Assembly: GCA_024636575.1 (NCBI GenBank)
Contig: JAGXGU010000127.1
Span: 1-5,502, forward strand
Direction: 5' to 3'
From: Altererythrobacter sp.
GTDB lineage: Bacteria; Pseudomonadota; Alphaproteobacteria; Sphingomonadales; Sphingomonadaceae
Length of the DNA stretch: 5,502 bases
Every line of letters begins with the position of its first letter. Position 1 is the stretch's first letter. Both the position numbers and the translations under genes were made by a program. Under the pieces are notes generated by a model. It saw only the letters and a list, made by a program, of their open reading frames with translations, did no database searches and was not told where the DNA came from. This document shows positions 1-5,502 of the stretch, in pieces.

Positions 1-952
1 GGCTCGGCATGTTGAGCGCGTTGGTCACCCCGCCGTCGACCAGGAAGTCGGCCATCTGCTCGGCCACCTGCAGCGCCACGTTGACTTGCGCTTCGTTGGT
101 GCTGGCGCCGAGGTGCGGGGTGCAGATGAAATTGGGCGCGCCGAACAACGGCGAATCCTTGGCCGGCTCGCTCTGGAACACGTCGAGCGCCGCGCCGGCG
201 ATATGCCCGCTATCGAGCCCGTCCTTGAGCGCGGCCTCGTCGATCAGGCCGCCGCGCGCGCAATTGACGATCCGCACGCCGGGCTTGGTTTTGGCAAGGT
301 TTTCGGCTGACAGGATGTTGCGGGTCTGGTCGGTCAACGGGGTGTGCAGGCTGATGAAATCGGCCCGCGCGAGCAGACCGTCCAGATCGACCTTCTCGAT
401 CCCGAGTTCGATCGCGCGGTCCTCGGTCAGGAACGGATCATAGGCGATCACTTTCATCTTGATCCCCAGAGCACGGCTGGCGACGATCGAACCGATATTG
501 CCGGCCCCGATCAGGCCGAGAGTCTTGCCGGTCACTTCCACGCCCATGAAGCGGCTCTTTTCCCACTTCCCGGCCTGAGTCGAGGCGTCCGCTTCCGGAA
601 TTTGCCGGGCGAGCGCAAAGATCATCGCGATGGCGTGTTCCGCGGTGGTGATCGAATTGCCGAACGGGGTGTTCATCACCACCACGCCCTTGGAACTGGC
701 ATAGGGAATATCGACATTGTCGACCCCGATCCCGGCGCGGCCGATGACCTTCAGATTGGTCGCCGCGTCGAGAATTTCCTTGGTCACGGTGGTCGAGGAC
801 CGGATCGCGAGGCCATCATACTGGCCGATGATCTTGAGCAATTCTTCCGGCGTCTGGCCGGTGATGACATCGACATCGCAGCCGCGCTCTTCGAAAATAC
901 GCGCGGCGTTGGGGTCCATCTTGTCGGAAATGAGGACTTTGGGTTTGGTCAT
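1..952 (-). CDS. serA: D-3-phosphoglycerate dehydrogenase, N-terminal 317 residues (3' end beyond window)
   Basis: This cytosolic enzyme oxidises 3-phosphoglycerate to 3-phosphohydroxypyruvate with NAD+, the committed step of serine synthesis. The reading frame starts MTKPKVLISDKMD and runs open to the window edge. The substrate domain comes first and the nucleotide-binding domain follows, with the Rossmann motif GAGNIG at residues 149-154. The catalytic residues of the 2-hydroxyacid dehydrogenase family are all in place: Arg233 in NCARGG, Glu262 in FQSEP, and His280 in TPHLGAS. The family is usually about 525-530 residues in the long form, so the intervening and ACT domains would lie outside the window, and serine feedback control cannot be judged. 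The start at 952 is supported by AAGGA at 959-963 on the minus strand. It lies 99 bases downstream of serC on the same strand, forming a serC-serA operon. Nothing in the visible part is broken. Confidence 0.96.
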   Translation of the reverse strand, partial: MTKPKVLISDKMDPNAARIFEERGCDVDVITGQTPEELLKIIGQYDGLAIRSSTTVTKEILDAATNLKVIGRAGIGVDNVDIPYASSKGVVVMNTPFGNSITTAEHAIAMIFALARQIPEADASTQAGKWEKSRFMGVEVTGKTLGLIGAGNIGSIVASRALGIKMKVIAYDPFLTEDRAIELGIEKVDLDGLLARADFISLHTPLTDQTRNILSAENLAKTKPGVRIVNCARGGLIDEAALKDGLDSGHIAGAALDVFQSEPAKDSPLFGAPNFICTPHLGASTNEAQVNVALQVAEQMADFLVDGGVTNALNMPS

Positions 953-968
953 GATTTTTCCTTGAAAT

Positions 969-1049
969 CGTCATCCCGGCGTAAGCTGGGATCGCTTGCC
1001 ACCAGGTCGATCCTGGCTGAACGAGATCCCAGCCTTCGCTGGGATGACG
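969..1049. repeat. 81-base inverted-repeat (REP/BIME-like) element in the serC-serA spacer
   Basis: Two 25-base arms, 969-993 and 1025-1049, are inverted copies matching at 22 of 25 positions (consensus core CATCCCAGCGAAGGCTGGGAT). Each arm is itself a small hairpin: 1026-1045 is a perfect 8-bp stem with a CTTC loop, and 974-993 is the same with one G-T pair and a GTAA loop. Between the arms, 1002-1016 is a further inverted repeat, CCAGG-TCGAT-CCTGG. In the mRNA the element begins 2 bases after the serC stop codon and ends 5 bases before the serA ribosome binding site, so it fills the spacer. Similar short palindromes are dispersed in sphingomonad genomes (general knowledge, not checked here). 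It may stabilise the serC message, invite RNase cleavage, or dampen read-through into serA; these roles are inference. Confidence 0.85.
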
Positions 1050-1051
1050 GA

Positions 1052-2179
1052 TTAACTTTTGAGAGTAGCGTAAGCCCAGTCGAGCCACGGGCCGAGTGCT
1101 TCCACATCCGCCGTGTCCACCGTTGCGCCGCACCAGATGCGCAGGCCCGGCGGGGCATCGCGGTATCCCGCAATGTCATAGGCCGCGCCGTGATCTTCGA
1201 GCAGTTTGGCGAAGGCCTTGATGAAATCGGCATCGGCACCCGCCACCGTCAGGCAGACGCTGGTGTTCGACCGGGTTGCCGGATCGGGCGCGAGATGGCC
1301 AAGCCAGTCGCGCGCCTCAACAATCGCGTCCAGCGCCGCCGCATTGGCATTCGCGCGGGCCTGCATCCCTGAAAGACCGCCAACAGACTTGCCCCATTCC
1401 AGCGCGAAGATTGCATCTTCGACCGCGAGCATGGAAGGCGTGTTGATGGTTTCGCCGGTAAAGATACCTTCGATCAGCTTGCCGCCCTTGGTCATGCGGA
1501 ACAGTTTCGGCAGCGGCCATGCAGGGGTGTAGCTTTCCAGCCGTTCAACCGCGCGCGGGCCCAGGATCAACACGCCATGCGCGCCCTCCCCGCCGAGAAC
1601 TTTCTGCCAGCTGAAGGTCAGCACATCAATCTTGTCCCAGGCGATATCCTGCGCGAATACCGCGCTGGTCGCATCGGCAATCGACAGGCCTTCCCGGTCC
1701 GCAGCGATCCAGTCGCCATTCGGGACCTTCGCGCCGGATGTGGTTCCGTTCCAGGTAAACACGACATCGTTCGACCAGTCGACGCGGCCCAGATCGGGTA
1801 CATGGCCATAATCGGCGCGGATAATCGTGGGATCGATCTTCAGCTGCTTGACCGCATCGGTCACCCAGCCTTCACCGAAGCTTTCCCATGCCAGTGTGGT
1901 CACGAGGCGCGCGCCCAGCATGGTCCACATGGCCATTTCAACCGCGCCGGTGTCGGAACCGGGCACGATGCCGATGCGGTAATCGGCCGGCACTTCCAGC
2001 ACTTCGCGAATCAGATCGATGCACAGCTTCAGCCGCGCCTTGCCCAATTTCGAGCGATGCGAACGGCCGAGCGATTCGAGCTTGAGTTTTTCGGGGGCCC
2101 AGCCCGGCGGCTTCGCGCAGGGTCCGGATGAGAAGTACGGACGCGCTGGTTTGCGGCCGGGAGGCGTAAGGTCAGTCAT
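1052..2179 (-). CDS. serC: Phosphoserine aminotransferase
   Basis: This PLP-dependent class V aminotransferase converts 3-phosphohydroxypyruvate plus glutamate to phosphoserine and 2-oxoglutarate, the second step of serine synthesis. It can also act in pyridoxine synthesis in many proteobacteria. The product is 375 residues, a normal length for the alphaproteobacterial form. Visible motifs are the substrate-site His41-Arg42 in GRSHRSK, the phosphate-binding GSDTG at 74-78, Asp169 in DATS facing the PLP ring nitrogen, and the Schiff-base Lys193 in FSWQKVLGGEGAHG. The start MTDLTPPGRKPARP at 2179 is chosen because GGAGAG lies 5 bases upstream and family members begin near here. The frame stays open back to 2395, but that stretch is the RNA leader and lacks a Shine-Dalgarno. 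Expression is probably controlled through the structured leader, and serA follows in the same operon. Confidence 0.97.
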   Translation of the reverse strand: MTDLTPPGRKPARPYFSSGPCAKPPGWAPEKLKLESLGRSHRSKLGKARLKLCIDLIREVLEVPADYRIGIVPGSDTGAVEMAMWTMLGARLVTTLAWESFGEGWVTDAVKQLKIDPTIIRADYGHVPDLGRVDWSNDVVFTWNGTTSGAKVPNGDWIAADREGLSIADATSAVFAQDIAWDKIDVLTFSWQKVLGGEGAHGVLILGPRAVERLESYTPAWPLPKLFRMTKGGKLIEGIFTGETINTPSMLAVEDAIFALEWGKSVGGLSGMQARANANAAALDAIVEARDWLGHLAPDPATRSNTSVCLTVAGADADFIKAFAKLLEDHGAAYDIAGYRDAPPGLRIWCGATVDTADVEALGPWLDWAYATLKS

Positions 2180-2184
2180 GTATT

Positions 2185-2257
2185 CTCTCCTTGCAGAGAG
2201 CTCGCGCGGCGTTGGGACCGCGTGGCCCGAGGGCGGCACTAGTGCTGCGCGTGGCCA
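2185..2257 (-). promoter_or_regulatory. Structured 5' leader of serC, candidate serC RNA motif
   Basis: Read as mRNA (minus strand), the region just before serC folds into two abutting hairpins. The first spans 2231 to 2201: CUCG, a 5-base GGCCA bulge, CGCGG, an 8-base loop, then CCGCG-CGAG. The second follows with no gap from 2200 to 2185: CUCUCU, a GCAA tetraloop, GGAGAG, and its 3' strand is the serC ribosome binding site. Upstream, UGGCC at 2257-2253 could pair with the GGCCA bulge, and GCACUAGUGC at 2245-2236 is self-complementary. A conserved serC RNA motif described upstream of serC-serA operons in alphaproteobacteria has a last stem overlapping the ribosome binding site, as here. Membership is inferred from position and fold. 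Closing the last stem should block initiation; the signal is unknown. The 5' boundary is approximate, and no convincing promoter was found upstream. Confidence 0.75.
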
Positions 2258-2297
2258 AGTCAAGCAATGATGCATGAATAGCGGTGGATCGAGATAC

Positions 2298-2311
2298 GGC
2301 CGCGACCGGCC
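2298..2311. repeat. Short GC-rich inverted repeat in the divergent region
   Basis: GGCCG-CGAC-CGGCC is a 5-bp perfect inverted repeat between the serC leader and the tandem repeats. It could be a protein site or chance in GC-rich DNA; nothing else supports a role. Confidence 0.25.
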
Positions 2312-2343
2312 AATCGCACGTCGAGATGATCTGACCTGACCCC

Positions 2344-2385
2344 CTCGCTCATCGGGTCTCGCTAATCGGGCCTCGCCAATCGGGC
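2344..2385. repeat. Three tandem 14-base direct repeats upstream of the glycosyltransferase gene
   Basis: Three head-to-tail units lie at 2344-2357 (CTCGCTCATCGGGT), 2358-2371 (CTCGCTAATCGGGC) and 2372-2385 (CTCGCCAATCGGGC). Units 1 and 2 differ at two positions, as do units 1 and 3's core neighbours; the shared pattern is CTCGCnnATCGGG. They end 25 bases before the glycosyltransferase start and lie about 165 bases upstream of the serC start, in the region where both divergent promoters should lie. They could be iterated operator sites or simply a slippage-derived minisatellite. The intervals are not an integral number of helical turns, which does not favour simple same-face cooperative binding. 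Confidence 0.8.
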
Positions 2386-2410
2386 CAAGGGCCATTAAAG
2401 CCCGGTCATA

Positions 2411-3634
2411 ATGAATATTTCCGACCTTCGTATCGCCATGTTCAGCGGCAATTATAATATGACGCTGGACGGTGCCAATAAAGCGCTTAACCGGCTGGTG
2501 GAGTATCTGCTGCGCCAGGGGGCAGCGGTGCGCGTGTATTCACCAACAGTGTCCAAACCGGCATTTGAGCCGCAGGGTGATCTGGTTAGTGTACCGTCCT
2601 TCGCCATTCCCGGGCGGAGCGAATACCGGATGCCCGTGGGGATCAGCGCGAAGACCCGCGCCGATCTGGAAAATTTTGCGCCCAATTTGCTGCATATTGC
2701 CTCCCCCGATTTCAGCGCGCGGTCGGCGGTGCGCTGGGCCAGGGCGCGCGGGCTGCCGGTGCTGGCATCGGTCCATACGCGGTTCGAAACCTACCCCCGC
2801 TATTACAATCTGGGCTTTCTCGAGACGCCGTTGGAGGCATGGATTCGCGGCCTTTATCGCCGCTGCGATGCATTGGTGACCCCGTCGGAAAGTATGGTCG
2901 AAGTTCTGCGCGAGCAACGCATGAGCGATGACATCTCGATTTGGTCACGCGGCGTGGACCGGACCTTGTTCGACCCGGGGAAGCGCGATCTGGCTTGGCG
3001 GCGCGAATTCGGCATCGCCGACAGCGATGTCGCGATTGCCTTCCTTGGCCGGTTAGTGATGGAAAAGGGGTTGGATATTTTTGCCGACACCATCGTCGAA
3101 CTGCGCAAACGGCAATTGCCGCATAGGGTTCTGGTGATTGGGGACGGGCCGGCGCGCAAATGGTTTGAACAGGCACTGCCCGGCGGTATTTTCGCAGGGT
3201 TCCAGACTGGCGCGGATCTGGGCAGAGCGCTGGCCAGCGCGGATATCTTCTTCAATCCCTCGATTACCGAGACTTTCGGCAATGTGACACTGGAAGCGAT
3301 GGCCAGCGGATTGCCCGTGGTCGCCTCTGCCGCGACAGGCAGCACCAGTCTGGTCCAGGATGGCGTCTCGGGCGCGCTGGTGCCGCCGGGCAATCCGAAC
3401 GCATTCGCTGATGCGATTGCGCCCTATCTGACCGACGATGTACTACGCAAGGCGCACGGCGCAGCGGGCGAGAATCGCAGTCTCGATTTCAGTTGGGATG
3501 CGATCAATCAAACGGTGGCGGACACCTATCTCCGCCTGGTCGAGGCGAGGGCACGGCCTGAAATCAAGCCTGAAGTCAGGTCAGAACCCCTTTCGCCGTC
3601 ATCCGGCTCGCGTAAAAAAACAAGCCGAATGTGA
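2411..3634 (+). CDS. GT4-family glycosyltransferase (GT-B fold)
   Basis: A cytosolic or membrane-associated retaining glycosyltransferase of 407 residues that would move a sugar from a nucleotide donor, by family analogy perhaps GDP-mannose, to a lipid or glycan acceptor. The N-terminal acceptor domain starts with RIAMFSGNYN and the glycine loop DGANKALNRL (20-29), and carries HTRFETY at 122-128. The C-terminal donor domain has GRLVMEKG (213-220) with the diphosphate-binding Arg214 and Lys219, VIGDGP at 242-247, and the EX7E signature Glu287 to Glu295 in ETFGNVTLEAMASGLP. It resembles the clade holding SqdX-like sulfolipid synthases and MgtA/PimB-like mannosyltransferases, so glycolipid synthesis is plausible but unproven. 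The core seems to end near residue 380; a charged, low-complexity tail follows (PEIKPEVR, then RKKTSR), whose last 19 codons overlap the opposing gene. No good Shine-Dalgarno precedes 2411. Its divergent neighbour is serC, and nothing suggests a shared function. Confidence 0.9.
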   Translation: MNISDLRIAMFSGNYNMTLDGANKALNRLVEYLLRQGAAVRVYSPTVSKPAFEPQGDLVSVPSFAIPGRSEYRMPVGISAKTRADLENFAPNLLHIASPDFSARSAVRWARARGLPVLASVHTRFETYPRYYNLGFLETPLEAWIRGLYRRCDALVTPSESMVEVLREQRMSDDISIWSRGVDRTLFDPGKRDLAWRREFGIADSDVAIAFLGRLVMEKGLDIFADTIVELRKRQLPHRVLVIGDGPARKWFEQALPGGIFAGFQTGADLGRALASADIFFNPSITETFGNVTLEAMASGLPVVASAATGSTSLVQDGVSGALVPPGNPNAFADAIAPYLTDDVLRKAHGAAGENRSLDFSWDAINQTVADTYLRLVEARARPEIKPEVRSEPLSPSSGSRKKTSRM

Positions 3635-4010
3635 TCACCCAGATCGCCACGGCAAACAGGTTTTGCCCGGTGCTTTGCAGGCTTTGCGGAATCACTGCGA
3701 CCATCCGTTCATAGAAAGTCGTGCCCAGCAGGCCGACGATCGATATACCGAAAGACCACACTGCCAGTTTCTTGCGCAGCAGCAGCAACAGCGATCCTAT
3801 CGCGCTGCCCCATACGCCCAAGGCCCAGAATGCCACCGCCCAGGCAGGAAAACTGTAGAAATATTCGAGCTGTTCCGGCGCGACCTCCAACTGCTCCAGC
3901 TGGCCCAACTCGGTCGTCATATAGCTGGCCACCCCGCCGAGATTCCACAACAAGGAAACGCCGCCCACCACCCAAAGATGCCACGGCGCTGTTTTGGTTA
4001 GAACACCCAT
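3576..4010 (-). CDS. Small four-helix membrane protein of unknown function
   Basis: The product is 144 residues and mostly hydrophobic. Likely membrane helices lie near residues 11-30, 54-78, 82-100 and 116-134. Basic residues at Lys6, Arg79-Lys81 and the C-terminal RMTAK alternate with an acidic loop at 33-50 (ELGQLEQLEVAPEQLEY), which by the positive-inside rule puts both ends in the cytoplasm and the two longer loops in the periplasm. Notable motifs are PWHLWVVGGVSLLWN at the first helix and FPAWAVAFWALGVWGSAIGS in the second. I recognise this as a type of uncharacterised inner-membrane protein seen in sphingomonads, but assign no function. The start at 4010 has a strong GGAGAGG (4018-4024) 7 bases upstream, good evidence that it is a real gene. 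It is transcribed alone, divergent from rarA, and its 3' end runs 59 bases into the convergent glycosyltransferase gene. Confidence 0.88.
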   Translation of the reverse strand: MGVLTKTAPWHLWVVGGVSLLWNLGGVASYMTTELGQLEQLEVAPEQLEYFYSFPAWAVAFWALGVWGSAIGSLLLLLRKKLAVWSFGISIVGLLGTTFYERMVAVIPQSLQSTGQNLFAVAIWVITFGLFFYASRMTAKGVLT

Positions 4011-4047
4011 CGCAATACCTCTCCAAACCGCGATTTCGAATAGGCCT

Positions 4048-4075
4048 ACTCTAAGCTAATCGGCACGGATGGCAA
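4048..4075 (-). promoter_or_regulatory. Possible sigma-70-type promoter for the membrane-protein gene
   Basis: On the minus strand TTGCCA (4075-4070) and TAGAGT (4053-4048) are separated by 16 bases and would start transcription near 4040, about 30 bases before the start codon. The -35 matches TTGACA at five of six positions, but the -10 matches TATAAT at only four, so this is tentative. The 93-base gap to rarA holds both divergent promoters; no clear plus-strand promoter was found in it. Confidence 0.3.
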
Positions 4076-4103
4076 ATTCCGCACCAACCGCTAAGTAAAG
4101 CGC

Positions 4104-5441
4104 ATGACTGACCTGTTTGGTGACACCGTGCCCGGCGGCACCCGAATTGAACCCCTGCGAGAGGATGCCCCGCTGGCCGACCGCCTGCGCCCGCGCGCGC
4201 TGGAAGAAGTTGTGGGGCAGGATCATCTGACCGGGCCGGAAGGCGCGATTGGCCGGATGGTGGCGGCGGGCAAGCTTTCTTCCATGATCCTGTGGGGTCC
4301 GCCGGGCACCGGCAAGACCACCATCGCGCGGCTGCTTGCCGATGCCGTCGGGATGCGGTTTGCTGCGGTCAGCGCGGTGTTTTCGGGCGTCGCCGACCTG
4401 AAGAAGGAATTTGCCGCGGCCGACAAGGCAGCGCAGGCCGGGCAGCGGACATTGCTGTTCGTGGACGAAATCCACCGTTTCAACCGCGCACAGCAGGACG
4501 GTTTTCTGCCCTTCGTCGAACGCGGCACGGTAACGCTGGTGGGCGCGACGACGGAAAACCCCAGCTTCGCTCTCAACGCCGCCCTGCTCAGCCGGGCACA
4601 GGTGCTGATCCTGCAGCGACTTGATCAGTCGGCACTGGTCACCTTGCTGGCGCGCGCGGAAGAGCTGGAAGGCCCCCTGCCCCTGACCGCCGATGCCCGC
4701 GACGCAATGGTCGCTTCCGCCGATGGTGACGGGCGGTTCCTGCTCAACCAGGCAGAAACATTGTACTCGGCCCGGATACCGGAGCCGCTCGATCCGGCGG
4801 CGCTGGGCAAATTCCTCCAGCGCCGTGTCGCCGTCTATGACAAGGACCGCGACGGGCATTACAATCTGATCTCCGCCCTGCACAAAAGCCTGCGCGGGTC
4901 CGATCCGCAGGCCGCGCTCTATTACATGGCGCGGATGCTGACGGCAGGGGAGGAGCCGCTGTACGTGCTGCGCCGCCTGGTCCGCTTTGCATCCGAAGAC
5001 ATCGGGCTCGCCGATCCGCAGGCGCTGATGCAATGCCTCGCGGCCAAGGACGCTTACGAATTTCTCGGCAGTCCGGAAGGCGAACTCGCCATCGTGCAGG
5101 CCTGCCTTTACTGCGCCACGGCGCCGAAATCGAACGCCGCCTATGCGGCGCAGAAATCGGCATGGAAAAGCGCGAAGGAAACCGGATCGCTGGCCCCGCC
5201 CCCGCATATTCTCAACGCCCCGACCAAGCTGATGAAGGATATCGGATACGGCGCCGGCTATGCCTATGACCATAATGCCGATGACGGGTTTTCGGGCGCC
5301 GATTACTGGCCGGAAGGGATGGAACCGCAGGAATATTACCAGCCGGTAGAGCGCGGATTTGAACGCAAGGTCCGCGAGCGGCTGGAATATTGGGAGCGCA
5401 AACGGGGCGAGATGCGCCCAACAAGACCACAAGGCGAATGA
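4104..5441 (+). CDS. rarA: Replication-associated recombination protein A (AAA+ ATPase)
   Basis: RarA (also MgsA, relative of eukaryotic WRNIP1/Mgs1) is a cytosolic tetrameric ATPase related to clamp-loader subunits. It acts at stalled replication forks and DNA ends and interacts with SSB in studied bacteria. The product is 445 residues, the normal family length. The AAA+ core has Walker A GPPGTGKT at 65-72, Walker B LLFVDEIH at 117-124, sensor 1 GATTENPSF at 147-155, the arginine finger Arg164 in LLSRAQV, and sensor 2 around Arg211 in GDGRFLLNQAE. The C-terminal tetramerisation part (about 250-430) has the typical ALHKSLRGSDPQAALYYMARM, RRLVRFASEDIGLADPQAL and PKSNAAY stretches. The start at 4104 (MTDLFGD) has only a weak AAGTAAAG upstream, but family alignment agrees with it. 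The last bases overlap the next gene by ATGA, suggesting translational coupling. Confidence 0.97.
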   Translation: MTDLFGDTVPGGTRIEPLREDAPLADRLRPRALEEVVGQDHLTGPEGAIGRMVAAGKLSSMILWGPPGTGKTTIARLLADAVGMRFAAVSAVFSGVADLKKEFAAADKAAQAGQRTLLFVDEIHRFNRAQQDGFLPFVERGTVTLVGATTENPSFALNAALLSRAQVLILQRLDQSALVTLLARAEELEGPLPLTADARDAMVASADGDGRFLLNQAETLYSARIPEPLDPAALGKFLQRRVAVYDKDRDGHYNLISALHKSLRGSDPQAALYYMARMLTAGEEPLYVLRRLVRFASEDIGLADPQALMQCLAAKDAYEFLGSPEGELAIVQACLYCATAPKSNAAYAAQKSAWKSAKETGSLAPPPHILNAPTKLMKDIGYGAGYAYDHNADDGFSGADYWPEGMEPQEYYQPVERGFERKVRERLEYWERKRGEMRPTRPQGE

Positions 5442-5502
5442 CCCCGGGCCGCTTCCGGCATTTCATTGCCATCGACTGGTCCGGCGCAGCAGGGCAGCGG
5501 CA
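5438..5502 (+). CDS. Start of an unknown gene coupled to rarA (first 21 codons only)
   Basis: The ATG at 5438-5440 overlaps the rarA stop TGA at 5439-5441 in an ATGA junction, and AAGG lies 3 bases upstream, inside rarA. The visible residues are MTPGRFRHF followed by IAIDWSGAAGQR, open to the window edge. A short hydrophobic strand ending in Asp-Trp-Ser-Gly is reminiscent of the first strand and acidic residue of RNase H-like or actin-like folds, and I recall uncharacterised sphingomonad proteins starting this way, but 21 residues cannot fix a family. The overlap makes a real gene likely; the function is unknown. Confidence 0.7.
   Translation, partial: MTPGRFRHFIAIDWSGAAGQR

Noticed and set aside
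9..443. Plus-strand open frame of 144 codons at the left edge
   Set aside because: It lies antisense to the conserved nucleotide-binding domain of serA and has the composition of a shadow frame.
1022..1052. The perfect hairpin after the serC stop as a rho-independent terminator
   Set aside because: In the mRNA direction the stem is not followed by a U-tract, the other arm of the repeat follows, and serA lies just downstream in the same operon.
949..1239. Small minus-strand frames reading through the palindromic repeat (peptides such as PSLRRDDD)
   Set aside because: Such peptides are the translation of dispersed palindromic repeats and are a frequent false gene call.
344..1372. A 342-codon plus-strand frame running antisense to serA, the repeat and serC
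   Set aside because: It is also in codon register with the two real genes and is a by-product of their codon use. No ribosome binding site or family resemblance was seen.
2180..2395. In-frame upstream extension of serC, with ATGs at 2395 and 2275
   Set aside because: The stretch is the structured leader, has no Shine-Dalgarno before either ATG, and adds residues unlike SerC. The start at 2179 has a strong site and the family N-terminus.
3611..3622. A7 run as a programmed frameshift site in the glycosyltransferase
   Set aside because: In the coding frame the run does not make a standard slippery heptamer, and the stop follows four codons later, so there is little to gain. Only a sequencing-error check seems warranted.
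4056..5432. A 458-codon open frame on the minus strand opposite nearly all of rarA
   Set aside because: Its codons are in exact register with rarA, so its stops would need TTA, CTA or TCA codons in rarA, which are rare in GC-rich genes. The translation has no recognisable motif, and rarA is unmistakable.

Overview
The window looks like a chromosomal segment from a GC-rich alphaproteobacterium, most likely a member of the Sphingomonadales (sphingomonad or erythrobacter type). The reasons are the alphaproteobacterial-type SerC, the serC-serA operon preceded by a structured leader resembling the alphaproteobacterial serC RNA motif, palindromic repeats of the CATCCCAGCGAAGGCTGGGAT type, and overall base and codon use. 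The lineage is inferred from the sequence alone.

Left part (1-2410), minus strand: a serine biosynthesis operon transcribed right to left. serC (phosphoserine aminotransferase, complete) is followed by serA (3-phosphoglycerate dehydrogenase, cut by the window edge at about residue 317). These enzymes catalyse the first two steps from 3-phosphoglycerate to phosphoserine. Ahead of serC lies a compact two-hairpin RNA leader whose last stem sequesters the ribosome binding site. The 99-base serC-serA spacer is almost filled by an 81-base inverted repeat. The rest of the 231-base divergent region carries three tandem 14-base repeats.

Middle (2411-4010): a plus-strand GT4-type glycosyltransferase converges on, and overlaps by 59 bases, a minus-strand gene for a small four-helix membrane protein of unknown function.

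Right part (4104-5502), plus strand: rarA/mgsA, an AAA+ ATPase of replication-fork maintenance, overlaps by ATGA with the start of a further gene. Only 21 codons of that gene are visible (containing IDWSGA), and its function is unknown.

Most of the window is ordinary core chromosome. No mobile element, CRISPR array, tRNA or rRNA was seen, and no gap between genes exceeds 300 bases. The points most worth a second look are the serC leader, the repeat inside the operon, the tandem repeats between the divergent genes, the convergent overlap, and the unknown gene coupled to rarA.
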